The position numbers were made by a program, and so were the translations under genes. From Sarcomyxa edulis (lineage: Eukaryota; Basidiomycota; Agaricomycetes; Agaricales; Mycenaceae), in the NCBI GenBank assembly GCA_009761415.1, contig QUOL01000004.1, positions 1,612,001-1,676,000 of the forward strand: a stretch of 64,000 bases of DNA, in the 5' to 3' direction. The notes below the pieces were generated by a model. That model saw only the letters and a list, made by a program, of their open reading frames with translations. It did not search any database and was not told the DNA's origin. Shown one piece after another: positions 1-12,023 of this stretch; positions within the stretch are counted from its first letter, which is position 1, and each line of letters starts with the position of its first letter.

Positions 1-542
1 AAGACAGCACAGGAACTCAGGCTTACTCCGATGTCGTTACTATTCAGGCTGGAACCGACTCTAGGTGAGTCTGCAGAGTCGGTGTACTGGAAGAAGTTGG
101 TTCTGATTCAGTTGCATTTACAGCTGTCTTAGCAGCTCGACTGCTGCCAGTGTAGTTGGAGAGAGCACGACTGATTCGGCTGCTACCACTGCTGCGTGAG
201 TTTTGCGTCATCTGATGCCATTCCCGGGATGTGCTCACTTTTACTATTAGATCCGGCTCTACTACCGCCGCTGGAACCACATCCGCTGCTGGAACCACCT
301 CTGCTGGTACCACTTCTACTGGTACGGCTGTCACTGGCAGTACTTCCAGCAGCACATCCAAGGCTTCAACCTCGACGTCTGCTGGAAGTACTGCCAGCTC
401 ATCGAGAGCTGCGTCCTCATCTGGTTCTTCCACAGCATCGGCATCTAGCACTAGCAGCAGCGCAAACGCCGCTTCGCACTTCTCCGCAGGTGTGTACGGA
501 ATTGCAGGTGTTATGGGAGCTGTCGGTGTTGCCCTCTTCTAA
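1..542 (+). CDS. Ser/Thr-rich GPI-anchored cell-wall protein, 3' part (KRE9/KNH1-like)
   Basis: The window opens inside this gene. Three exons fit in phase: 1-64, 133-195 and 251-542. The first ends with residues AYSDVVTIQAGTDS, which resembles the end of the KRE9/KNH1-like beta-sandwich domain found in fungal Ser-Thr-rich GPI-anchored proteins. The rest is a Ser/Thr/Ala spacer of the kind that is heavily O-mannosylated. The last 20 or so residues are hydrophobic and small (GIAGVMGAVGVALF) and follow an Asn/Ala/Ser stretch, which looks like a GPI attachment signal. The likely role is at the cell surface or in wall beta-glucan assembly. The family call is from pattern only, and the N-terminal domain and signal peptide lie outside the window. 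Confidence 0.7.
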
Positions 543-1056
543 ATGAAGGACTTCCTGTTCTCTTGGACTTTTCATCTTCCAACCCACTCCTTGATCTCAA
601 ACTGCGAATGTATGTCACCACTAGTATATATTGTTTGCTCTATTTTCCCCTTTGGTAATACGTATGGTACCTTCTGATCATACGCTTCTCTTTGCCGGTG
701 TAGACTATCCCATAGACTCGAGTACCTTCGATACAAATATCCTCCAGAGGGCAAAGCTATGAAACTGTTGTTGATACCACCTAACATGCTTTGTCTCCCT
801 AGATAGGATCCTACACGAGGATCTGAAGAAGTTTAGTGAAATGAATCTGTCAGTAGGAAATCAGAGTGGGAATGACCGTGAGAACCTTGAGAAGCGGTGG
901 CTTTTTTTCGCCATTTATTGATGTCTGTGTTTCGTTTTCTTCCGTCCTGTGTCGAGCGTTCGACGAGGAAGCATATTTTGGAACACTCATTCTCACATTC
1001 TATAACCCACATATCTATCTACCCAAGTACCCTCCTTTCTGTCTCATTATTTTGAC
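543..1056. other. Intergenic region
   Basis: This 514-base gap separates the end of the GPI-protein gene from the giant repeat gene. Short open frames exist on both strands but none has splice sites or recognisable residues. It probably holds the terminator of the first gene and the promoter of the second. Confidence 0.6.
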
Positions 1057-4000
1057 ATGTCTGGCCCAGAAATGGACCATGGACACGTCGCTGTTTTACA
1101 GCCGATAACGAACGAAACTCATGTGGCCACGGACTCGTTCGACGCGTCTCCCTCTCCGGATGACAGGGAGGCACTCGTTGAACTTGACCTGAAAAATAAC
1201 GCGACGTTTGGGACCAACGTAGCCCCTCTGACGACTCATCCGGCAGAGGACGCGTCAACAATCAGTTTCGTAGACGACGACAAGGTGGATGATATCAAAG
1301 GGACGGCCACCCCAGTGAGTAGTATCTTGCTCATTTCTTTCTTGTATCAGTTCCTTATCTGTCTACAGTCTTATATATACCATGGCCTTGATATAAATCC
1401 ATCTGACAAAGAAAATATCGACCTCACATCTGTTACGAGCATCAAGGCTCCCGTGGAAGTCGCTCTCGATGAAGCACCTCTCCTGGAATGGGAGGACGAG
1501 ACTGCTCACACACCAGAGCCGATTTCAGCACCCGAAACAAAGGTGAGTCATGCGATTGATGTGTTGATCATAGTTTTTGAGGCATATTCTTTGTACAGCA
1601 TGACTCTTACATTAATCATGAGTCAGAGCATGCTGCAACAATAGCAGACACTCCTGTCGCTCCTGTCACAGAAGATGCAGCTCACACTGAGGAGTATGTC
1701 GGAGAACAGATAGCCCTTCTGAACGCGGAGATTTCCGAGAATGCTCGTCTCTCAGCGTCGCTCGAAGAGTTACTGGACACACAAGAAGACGTCGACCACG
1801 TCAACGCTACTTTCGACACTGTGGCCGAATCAGGGCAGGCTATTACTCCGGAGGATTTCGGCGATAAGGCCCAAATCCTTGGAGGAGCCGAGTCAGTCGT
1901 CCCGGAGCCAACACTAGTCCTAGAGGAGTTAGCAGACGAGTCTCACTCCCATCCTCATGAAGATAGTGTCAGTCTCCAAGTGGTCAACGCAGATGTTACT
2001 GAGTCGCTCGAGGTACGCTATCATCCTCTCTTGATGAGTCCGCTATATCCTTATATATATTTGTGTTGATCAGGAAATACACGCGAAGAACGCGTCATCT
2101 GTGCTAGATATTCCTTCTGTTGAAACAATTGATGAAGAAACGCCAGAGGTAGCCTCTCAGGAGCCTCAGTTGGCAGTACCAGAAGAGACGGCAAGCAAGG
2201 TCGTCGAAGAGACCCCCTTTCTTTCTGAAGAGTCTCCAATCATCGTTTCGCAGGTAATTGAATAGTGATCTGATAGGTACCTATCATTGACCTGTGCTTC
2301 CCAGGAGACTGTGGAACTCGAAGAACCAATTCGGCCGGCAGAACCGTCCGTCGAGAACGTCTACTCTGTCGCGGAGGACTCCAAGCCCGAGGTAGAAACC
2401 TCGGCCCTCACTGAAGAGGTAATCCTCGCAACACCTTCCGAGTCGCATGCCTCGGAAGTCACTGTCGTTGAAGCTATCGCGCCTATCAATGACACCGCAT
2501 CATATGAAGATACCGAGAAGCAGCATATTCTCGCTGAATCCGAGGTCGAAACTGCTATTCCTATCGTTGAGCCGACTAGCTCTTCGGAAGCAGAGGTCCT
2601 ATCATCCGACGCTATCGCTAGTACTTCCGAGATTACGCACGAAGAGCATACTCAAGCCGAATCTGAAGTGGAAATTTCTGTCCCTGTCGAGAAAAGAGAT
2701 CTCGAAGTTGAAGCAGAGGCACTATCATCCGAGGAAGTTGTCTCATACTCCGAAGGGACAGAGTGGCGGGGTGAAGGAGTCGCTCGTGAAGTTGAGATCA
2801 CCGAAAGAGAGTCTCTCGTCCCATATCAGGTATCTATCGAATTCTATCCCGCTTCTTATGTTTTTTGGACTGACGTAATCACACTCTCAGGAGGGTATCG
2901 CAGTGGTAGTGGAAGGGTCTATTATCCCTGCAGTCGAAGAGGCTCCAGAGACCGCAGAAGTACAGCTTGGAGCAGAACCCGCAGTGCCCGTTGCAGATCT
3001 GGTGGAGGTGACTGCTGAGACGTCATCGAACGCACCTGCTGCCGTCGAAGAGGCTGCAGAAGTCGAACACGAGGCAAAACTTCCTGCTATCGTTACAGCA
3101 CACGACCGAGCTGAGGTACTTGCATGTCATGCTTTGTCCTATCATCAGATCTGACTTGTCTTCTCCAGGAAACTCATTTGGAATCGACTCTCAGTGAAGA
3201 TATCATCGAGGATGCCGTCGCGGAGGAAACTTCGGAAGTTGAGCATGTTGTCGTCGAAGAAACTCCAGCCCACTATTCCGCAGTGGAGACTGCCGTGGAA
3301 GAACCAGTTACAACAGAGGTAGATCATCGAATTTTGTCTGCCTTCGTATTGGGGTCTGATATCCTTGTATCTTCAGGAAAAAGGTCATGATGATGCGGAG
3401 ATAACAATCGAAGAGAGGTCGACGAATGCACCAGCCGAGGTAGAGGAAATCGCAGAAGCAGAGCTTGAGTCAAAGCCTTCGGCTTCTGCTGTAGTGGAGG
3501 ACCTAGTGGAGGTAATGGATCCTTCAAATACGCGTCGCTCTAAAGTCATGACCGCATTTCATTCTTTCCAGGCAACTGTTGCTGCTCAGGCGGAAGTGCC
3601 TCTCGACGCACATATCGTAGCTTCGTCGACGATTGATGAGGACAAGGCTACCAAAGGAATAGTCGCAGAGACTCCCGAGGCAGAAATCGCTCTTCCTGTT
3701 GAAGAGTCACTGACAGTTGTATCGGAGGTAATTTTCTTGAATGTCGTCGACTTATGCGAGGTGTTGATGTATTCCTTTTTCAGGTTAATGCATTGGTGAA
3801 AGAGGAGAAAGCTTACGACGTCTCAGCTGCTGGGGAGGCGGCATTGGATGAGGATGTCGTCGAGGAAGTAGACCCCTTTGCAGACCCGAAGGTAATCATA
3901 TTCAGATGATGCGCCAATTCATACTTCTAACAATGTTTCGTTACCTCCAGGAACGCCTTACTCTTGATTCGGAGTCGACTCTTGACGCAGCGATTCCAAT

Positions 4001-7000
4001 TTCTGTGTCGGCGAAAGCGGAGGTCGTCATTGAAGAGACCCCCGAGGCCGAGCATGTGACCGTCCAGGAAACTTCCGACGTCGAGATTGTTGCTCCCGTC
4101 GAAGAGACCTCGGGACTCAAATCAGAGGTAACCAATATTTGTTGTTCATTTGGCTCTATATCAGGGTTTTAACGTCTCCTCAGGAGAGTGGTTTGATTGA
4201 CATCGCGATACCAACTGCCCTAGCTGCTGAAGAGACTCTTTTAAGCGAACCTATTGCAGTCGAGACAGTCGTAGAGGCTGAACCTGAGGTTGGAAGCTTC
4301 GCTCCTGTAACCCTTGGGGAGCCCGCGAAGGTAATCAGATATGTAGCCATTACGAGTTCGCAGATTTCTGACAGTATTTTCCCTCCTTTAGGAAGCAGCA
4401 GTAGCTCTGGATACAGAAATTTCAACTACTGTGCCGACAGACGATATCTCCGAAACCGCCGTTGTTGAAGAGTTTTCAGAGGGCAAATCTTCAATCGTTC
4501 AAGAAACTCCCGACCACGAGTTCGAGGTTGGAGTCGCTGCCGAAGAGTCTATAACACTGCCTCAGGTGAGCAGCACAACTCATTTAGCTACATGCTATCT
4601 TGTCCTAATGTGCTCACACCATCAGGAGAGTGCTCGTGTTGACCTGGAGACGACAACGTTTGCTATCCCGGCCACTGAAGAGAATTCATCAGGCGAACCC
4701 GTCATCCTCGAAGATACTGTCGTGCTGAAGCCAGAGGAGGAAATCTATGTGCCTCTTGCAGTCAACAATTCCGGGGAGGTTAGTGAAAATATTTTCTCTC
4801 GTCGCTATTTCTACAATTCCGGGGAGGTTAGTGAAAATATTTTCTCTCGTCGCTATTTCTTATTCTTTTCAAACTTAGGGAACCGTCCCGGTCGAAAGAG
4901 AATCCCTTGAGACGGAGGTAACCCCGGCTTTGGCTCAAGAGGTAACAGAACCTGCTGCTGCTAAGGACATCCTCGAGGTCGAACCTGCTCAAGAAACTCC
5001 TCGCTCGCTACCTGTTGAAGAGATAGTCGCACCTACCGAAGAGGCATCGGTGCTTACGTCAGAGGTTCGATTCCATTTTCCTCAGGCTTCTCAGGACCTA
5101 ATGCTCGCGTCCATTAGGAGGCCACTCTTACCGCTGCTCACTCTGAAGAGAGAATCAACACCGAGCACGAGGCAGAGCTTGCTTCTGCCGTTGTGGAGGT
5201 GACTTATCTATCATCATTTTTGGGTTTTCTCTGAAGAGTCTAAAGGAAACTGTCTTTCTAGGAAGGCACTACTTCCGATGTCCAGCTAGATTCTCTCGAG
5301 GAGCGACATGTTCTGGTCGATGAAGAAATAGCATCGTCAGAAGTCGCTCCAGTCTCTGTCCTCGAGACGAATACAGAAACTCAAGTAGAGACAGCAACTG
5401 TCGAGACCGAGAATCTTGTCGAACATGACGCCAGTGCCCATGATATAGCTTCTGTAATTCCTCTTCAGAATGAGGTGCTTTCCGCCCTCTGGCCTCTCCT
5501 AGGATTATTGCTAACGTTATCTTCTCATTTTTACAAAAGGTACTCGACACCTATACAGTCGAAGAGGAAACCAAGGAAGTCTCGTCTGGACCAGAAGATG
5601 ACACTGCAACCTCTAAAGCCACGAAGGAGCACGCGGTCCTTGTCGAGGAATTCATTGCGGAATCCCAGCCTACTATTCTCGACTACACAGAGTCTAGTGC
5701 AGTACAAGAAACGGAAACTGGTGCTGTTGACGTTGGAACGTCTGGTATTCCCTACATTGCCGAAGACGCCTTGGAATCTAAGGACGAACACGTCACCGAG
5801 GTAAGCTCACAGACCGTATTCTTCTTTCTCTAGTCCCTATCTGAATCGGATTCATCTAGGAGGCCCACGCGGACGATATCGTTGGCATTGCAGCGACAGA
5901 AAAGGACGAGCCCGTTGTCTCGGAAGACACCGAGACACCATCTCAGACAGATATTCTGGCGGCGGGATTCCCAGTTGACACGGTTGCAGTTCTAGCTGAG
6001 GTACGCTCTTCCACTGTGATATAAGTGCAGTACTCACTTAGTTCAAATAGGCTAGCGTGCAATCTGTTCTCGTGGACACACCGTCTATCAGAGAAGACAC
6101 TGTCACTGGAGAGTTGTCTTCCTCTGTAGTTGAAGCTTCTGTTGACGCGGAGGTCACTTCCGTAGTCGAACAAGAGCATGTCGAAACGACTACAGAAGCG
6201 GCGTCAGTCGATCAGGCTCCATCAGCTCCTGGAGAATTCAACGTAGAGGCTTTATCTTCCCCAAAAGCTGAGGCAATAATTCCCATCTCGGAAGATGTAT
6301 ATGTAGCAGAGTCTAAAACGGAAGTCGCGGTCGCTCCTACAGAGGATATGGGCAGCACATCTCAAGCAGATTCAGAAATCCAAGAGGCTAGCATAGAGCT
6401 CATCAGAAATGCTTCCTCGGAAGAGATTGCTGTCGAGTCTGCCGCAGAGGTAAGAATTTTCGTCGGGAGTCACTTGGCCTTGCTCAAGATACTATCATAT
6501 GCTGTATAGACTCTTGTGGAATCATCTCACACAGATGCTACCATCCAGGTCAGATCCTCCAGTCTTTCGCTGTCTCTCAATTCTCATACTCTTCTATTAG
6601 GAACCTGCATCGACCAAGGATGTACAGGCCTCAACTGATATAGAGGCGCTGATCGTCGACTCCGACCTTGCAATTGAAGGTGAAACCCTTGTTCCCGGGG
6701 ATGGTGATATCGCAGCCAATGTCACAGCGGACGAAGAACGCGTTTCTACGGTGGATGATGACATCATCCATATTGTTCACCAGGTGGAACAGACCCCATC
6801 GTCCTCTGAGATACACGAATCGAAATCAGCGCACTCAGAGACTGGACTCATTGAAGATATAGTAGGCGTCCAATCATCGCATGCGCCTGCCGTATTGTTT
6901 GATACCGAGGTAATAGCGTGTCTTGCTTGTCCATCTTTTTCCCATTTCTCAGACAATGGTACACAGGAGATCAGCAACACCGAGATTGTAGAGACATTGG

Positions 7001-10000
7001 CTGTCCCTGAAGCGTCCACCGTCGAGCCAACACCTGAACTTGCATTGGAGTCCGAGCAAGTCGCTCACGAGACAGAGCTGGATAATGGGGAGACTGACAG
7101 GCCCTTAGAAATCTCGGAAGAAATTGTACCCCATTCGTCAGAGGTAACTAGTTCTGTTCGTTGTGGCGCACTCATCTGATATTTATCTACTAAAGGAGAC
7201 CGCCGACGTTATGGAAGAGACACGCGTTGCTGCTACTACTGAAAGCGCTGAGCATTCTGCCACCCCTCTTCTCACGGCACCTGAAACGGAGGTCGAACGC
7301 CCGAAATCACCATGGACGCCTTCGTACAGTGTTACAACGCAAGGTCCTAACGATTCTGGTCCCGTCGAAGACGAGAACGAGCCTGAGGATCTAGAGCAAC
7401 TTCCACCGCTCGCTATTGCGAGTGATTTTGTCCTCGAGGACTTAGGGGTCACACCTACAATGTCGGTCACTGACACAGAAGGCGCAAATCAAGAGGGTGC
7501 AGCCCTGGTCCTTGCAGAGGTATGTCCACAGCATCCAATTGTTCGTTGTCTGATTGTTCATTGTCTGACTCAAATTCTCCAGTCAACACCCAATGGCCCC
7601 TCGATGGAATCTGCGGTAGAAGATTTGCGACCGTGGACCCCTTCCTACTCAGTAACGAGTCAAGGAAGTCCTATGCCATCTACGAGGGAATTGGAGACGG
7701 CAGAATTGCCTTCTCCTCCATTTTCTGCAGAGGTAGTAGAGGATCCTGCAGCTACAACCACGGAAGTTGCAGCTCTCCTCGAAACCTCGGAAAGTCTTGT
7801 CAGCGAGGTCTCATCCGTTGAAGGATATCAACGGCATTCTGACCCCGTTGAGGTTGAAGATCAAGACAAAGAGACTGAAATCCCGGTGCTCTACAAGGAC
7901 ACAGACGAAGTGGCGCAAGAAACTATACCTACGTCCGTTCCCCAGGTATGTTAGTTCGTGAGGTCTTCGTTCGTTGACTTACGCTGGATTCTACAGTTGA
8001 CTGTTGAAGGATCATCGACTGAGTCTGTAGTTGAGCAGTCACGGCCTTGGACCCCTTCGTATTCGGTCACCAGTCAGGGAAGCCTCTTGCAATACACTGC
8101 GGAACTGGGCAAAGAAGAATTGTCTTCTACTTCAGATACTCTTGACGACGAGGCGGTTCCCGCTTCACCGCAACACCCCACTGCTAACGCAGTCACCGAG
8201 GTTGAAGTAGAGGATGTCATTGCAGTCGGTTCTACGATTACGGCTGAAGCTGTCGTTCCAGTTGCAACTTCTGAAAGCTTCATTAGCGAGGCTAGAGCTG
8301 CTGAAGAATATCAGGTCGCTGTTCAGGCTGAAAGTAAAGTTGAACTGACTGAAGTTTCTGATGAGCCGGTCAGTGCACCTACCATGTTGGTCACCGATAC
8401 AAATGACGCAACAGAAGAGTTTGTTCCGCAGGTGGGTCTACCCATCTCTTCTATTCCTTCCGTTCACTCATTGCTCCCAAAGTTGACCGTCGACGTATCA
8501 GCGAATGAGTCTGCAGGCGAACAGCAACGACCGTGGACACCTTCTTACTCTGTCACAAGCCAAGGAAGTCCTATGCGATACACCGAGGAACTGGGCAAAG
8601 AAGAATTCCCCGCTATCTCAGACTATCAGACTGAGAATGATGTTGAGGAACTTGTCTCAGTTCATCAGCCCACCGGAGATGTAATCGAAGTGGTAGCAGA
8701 GGCTGAGAAGCCCGCTGCTGCAGTCGGTGACGCCCACTCTCCAGTGTTTGTCGATGAAGTTGTGATCCCCAGCACAGCTTCTGAAAGTTTCATTAGCGAG
8801 GCTTTGTCCGCTGCAGATCTTCAGGATGGCGGGGCTGAAGGTGAATTCAAAGAGACTGAAGTTCCCGAAGAGGCATCCACTGCGCCTACAATGCTAGTCA
8901 CCGACACTGATGAAGCAACACAAGGTTCTTTCCCTCAAGTATGTCTATCAGATCAACGATGTAATCTTGACCGTTTGCTGACTTGACTCATCTGATATAG
9001 TTGAGCGTCGATGTCTCGTCGAACGAATCTGCCAGCGAACATCAACGACCCTGGACGCCTTCTTACTCTGTAACCAGCCAAGGAAGCCCTATGCGATATA
9101 GCGCAGAACTAGACAAGGACGAGGGTCAGACAGAAAGTGCTGCTGCTGAGGACACTCGCGAGTCTACCGAAGTTCCTACCGAAGTTACAGAGGTCGTTGA
9201 AGAGTCCGCTGCCGCCGATCACGTCTCTACCTCGGTGATCGCAGAGGAAGCAGTGGTCTCCGTCACAACCTCCGAGAGCTTCATCAGAGAGGCTTCCTCC
9301 GTTGACGAGATTGTTGAAGATGTATTTGAGAAGAGCGAAGTCGAGGTGCCTTCTGAAGAGTCCTCCGTCGCACCTACAATGGTAGTAACGACCGCAGATG
9401 AAGCAGCACAAGATACACAGGTAATTCATTCGAAGCAGTTGCCACCTTTCGTTGACTCATATTGTTTTCCACCCCCTAGTTGGCCGTTGATATACCATCA
9501 GATGAGTCTGCAATCGAACGGCCTCGGCCATGGACACCTTCCTATTCTGTGACTAGCCAAGGAAGTCCTATGCGGTATACCGAGGAACTGAAGAAGGAAG
9601 AATCACCTTCAATTGCAGATGCTGCTCAGGATGAGGTTGATGCTTCTTCTCAACCCTCTGGAGATGTAGTAGAGGTCATCGAAGAGTCTGCAGTTACGAC
9701 TGAAACCGCTCCCGATTCTGTGGTTGTAGTAGAGGAAGCGGTAATCCCTGCTGAGACCTCCGAGAACGTAATCAGCGAGCCCGAGCTCAACGAGGAACCT
9801 CAGTCGCCTGTGATTGAACCCGTTCGTGACGACTCAGAGGTCCGTAGCTTTCATAGTCGTTTCATTTATGTTCGAACCCACTAATGTATTCCGCCATAGA
9901 AGCTGTCTCGTACCCCATCACTTTTGACTCCTCAAGAAGATGCCATCCCAGAGAGACCGAAGTCTCCCTGGACTCCTTCGTACTCTGTGACGAGGCAGGG

Positions 10001-10822
10001 GTCTGGTGTGATTGATTCGACCGCAGACGATGCTGACCTTGACAAACTTGAACAACTCCCAGACCGTGGCATCCCAGTCGTCGCCGAACCAGAACAGGTC
10101 ACCAGTGTTCTGCACGTAAGTCAAGTTCAGATTCTCATTTTCGGAGTGTAATACTCACTACTCTTTTCAGCCTCCTGTCTTCAACATTCTCATTCAGGGA
10201 GACTCTGCGGCTGATTCTCAATCGGATGTTACCGAAGCAAGCGTAATCTCGAACGCGCCAGAAACTCCTCGATCTGACCTCACATCAAGTCCTGATGATG
10301 TGTCGGATGCCTCTGTTGCTTCTAGTGTGGTTGTACCTGTGTCTGCAGTCATAACAACGAGCGTAGAAAAACATCAGGTGTTTCCACAAAGCGCGAGCTT
10401 CGTGGAGGAACCTGCTCAAGAGTCAGTTATTCTGTTCTCCAGTGCCACTAAACCTTTGCTCAATAAGTTTGTTTTCTTTTTCAAGGGCTGCTCTTCCGCG
10501 CTTGACGACGGACGACAATGCTACGAACGCGAGATCAGACACACTTTCTGCAGACCCTCCTCGAACACGTCTCGAATCGACAGCCTCGTCTCGATTCTTC
10601 CCTGGCGGATGGTTCTCGCCTGGCACCAAATCTCCGGAAGAAGGCAGAACGTCTTTGGATCTCGCTCGCGGAGAGTTCATCCCTGTTCCTGCACCTGTTC
10701 CTGGCGTCTCTGTTCCCAGTAAATCGACGGTTGCACCTCCAATCGCTGAGGACTCCGACGATTCCGACTCTGACGACGAAGAAGTCCACACTAAAAAGGG
10801 GAAATGGTGCATTGTAATGTAA
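1057..10822 (+). CDS. Giant acidic exon-repeat protein with CaaX C-terminus, function unknown
   Basis: I do not recognise this gene. It starts at ATG 1057 (MSGPEMDHGH) and can be read through about 32 exons separated by about 31 introns of roughly 50-70 nt. I estimate about 2,600 residues. The product is very rich in Glu, Val, Ala, Ser and Thr, with recurrent blocks such as VEETPE and TSESFISE, and is probably disordered. Almost every internal exon ends in GAG, CAG or AAG directly before a GT donor, and many begin with GAA or GAG, so the introns are phase 0 and exons can be duplicated without frame loss. From about 7.2 to 10.1 kb the exons carry a PWTPSYSVT repeat. The last intron (10422-10485) is phase 2. 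The final exon ends in a short Asp/Ser/Glu stretch, then KKGKWCIVM and stop. CIVM is a CaaX box; Met at X favours farnesylation, so a membrane-anchored scaffold is an inference. Exon borders in 1300-1650 are the least certain. Confidence 0.7.
4765..4860 (+). repeat. 48-bp perfect tandem duplication across a splice donor
   Basis: Two head-to-tail copies of a 48-base unit lie at 4765-4812 and 4813-4860. Each contains the end of an exon (ttccggggag) and the following donor gttagt, so the gene has two equivalent 5' splice sites. Use of the second would retain 48 bases, a multiple of three, with no stop in frame. Confidence 0.9.
7310..9992 (+). repeat. Seven PWTPSYSVT protein repeats, one per exon
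   Basis: The coding motif PWTPSYSVT, usually followed by SQGS, starts at 7310, 7631, 8045, 8531, 9049, 9528 and 9966. The spacing is about 320 to 520 bases. Copies 3-6 share SQGS, a following Tyr and a Glu-Leu pair, and a later TSESFIS block (ENVIS in the sixth). The first and last copies are preceded by KS and followed by LEQLP, so the array has distinct end units. A second motif, APTMLVTDT or a close variant, recurs near four exon ends. Introns between the middle units fall at the same place, after Gln and before Leu, in phase 0. Confidence 0.85.
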
Positions 10823-11428
10823 ATGGAAAGCCGACCCCTAGACCGACCCCACGTTTCTTTCCTTCCCTCTTTCTTGTAACGAAATCTTACGACCATTGAA
10901 CGCCATACCCTCCTCTCACTGGCTCTCACACAATCTCATTATGTTCTAACTTTACGTTTACTTTTACTGATACTCATAGCGCTCACCTCACATGCTCTCT
11001 TTTGGCTTTAACTACCTACATTTCTGGATACATACTCATTGCGGAAGGAACAGTTTGCAATTCATGTCTTTCGACTTTGATATTCCTAACTCGTCATGAT
11101 CAAGTCGAAGCTGGACCTACACCCCCAATCCTGTCAGATGCAGATATGAGGTTGAGGGTTTTTCTCGTTAGCAGCTTAGGATAGTGTGTTTATGAAATAT
11201 CGAATGGTGCTCAGAAAAAGGCTTCTTGTTCTGAGGTTTCGCGGATGCCCGCTCGATGTTTGCTTGAGATTGCCCGCTCCGCTCACGATGAGACACACCT
11301 CGATGTCTCTTTGACACCGCCAGCATGCCATAGCACTATTGTCGCGATGTTCTTAGATGGTCATAGTCTTAGCGCGATAATATGACGGTGAGTTTTCTCT
11401 AATCTCTTTGACCCAGCTTCATTCCAAC
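10823..11428. other. Intergenic region with a 117-bp dispersed repeat
   Basis: No gene was found here. Positions 10977-11093 match 55456-55572 almost exactly. The match resumes with aagctggacc at 11108, after 14 extra bases in this copy. The start of the next gene lies at 11429. Confidence 0.7.
10977..11117 (+). repeat. Dispersed repeat, copy A
   Basis: This stretch is repeated at 55456-55582 with one substitution and a 14-base indel (11094-11107). The indel is flanked by tcg on both sides, which fits slippage or a small deletion in copy B. Copy B sits immediately left of the second FunK1 locus. No coding function is evident. Confidence 0.85.
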
Positions 11429-11989
11429 ATGGCGACCTCAAATTGTCCATGTTCTCGCTGCGCTCTATTTCCAGGGCTTGATCAATCATCGGAACTACCG
11501 TGTTATCCACCACCACCACCATCACCACCACACTTTTCGAAGAGATCGGCACCTGTGGAGCCTGATACAGTGAGTAGGAACCTCTGACTATCCCCAATCA
11601 AATCTCACACTGATTGTGTAAATCCCTTACTGCACCAGATTCCGAGTGGCAATCCTGACATCTCGTTCACATTGTCGCCAACCTCTCAGCTCGCTACCAC
11701 CCACAAAAAGCCCTTAGCCAAACACCCGGCGTCGAAAGCGCGTCAAGAAATGCGTTGGAACATACCTCCTGACCCTCTCGATGAACGCGATGCGTCACTA
11801 GACCGACAACTCTCTATTGCCGAACGTTTGGCGCGTGCCAGACCAGACCTTGCAGGACCAGATTTTCCTGCCCGGCACCGTCGCATGCTTCGTGACAAGG
11901 AGGACAGAAGAAAAAAGAGAGAAGAGCGGCTCTTAGCACGGATAGCGGCTGAGGATTTGAGACCGAAGAACAGCAGATCTGGTATATAA
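11429..11989 (+). CDS. Small hypothetical protein, basic C-terminal helix
   Basis: Two exons, 11429-11569 and 11639-11989, join in phase 0 and give 163 residues. The N-terminus has a Cys-rich start (CPCSRC) and a proline run near residues 29-38. The C-terminal half is strongly charged and helical, with repeated Arg/Lys/Glu such as RRKKREERLLARIAAEDL, which could form a coiled coil or nucleic-acid-binding helix. There is no signal peptide or membrane segment. I recognise no family. The gene ends about 35 bases from the stop of the convergent minus-strand gene, so the two 3' ends probably overlap in transcript. Confidence 0.5.
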
Positions 11990-12023
11990 TGATACACTAT
12001 ATTCCGTTGGAACTACTTAGTAC

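Noticed and set aside
231..542. Separate small Ser/Thr gene starting at 231
   Set aside because: Upstream exons 1-64 and 133-195 splice into it in phase, so it is the last exon of a partial gene.
10977..11117. Solo LTR or MITE
   Set aside because: No terminal inverted repeats, TG..CA ends or target-site duplication could be seen, so it is called only a dispersed repeat.
11497..11530. CCA-rich microsatellite
   Set aside because: It encodes the proline run of the small hypothetical protein and is short; not reported as a separate repeat.
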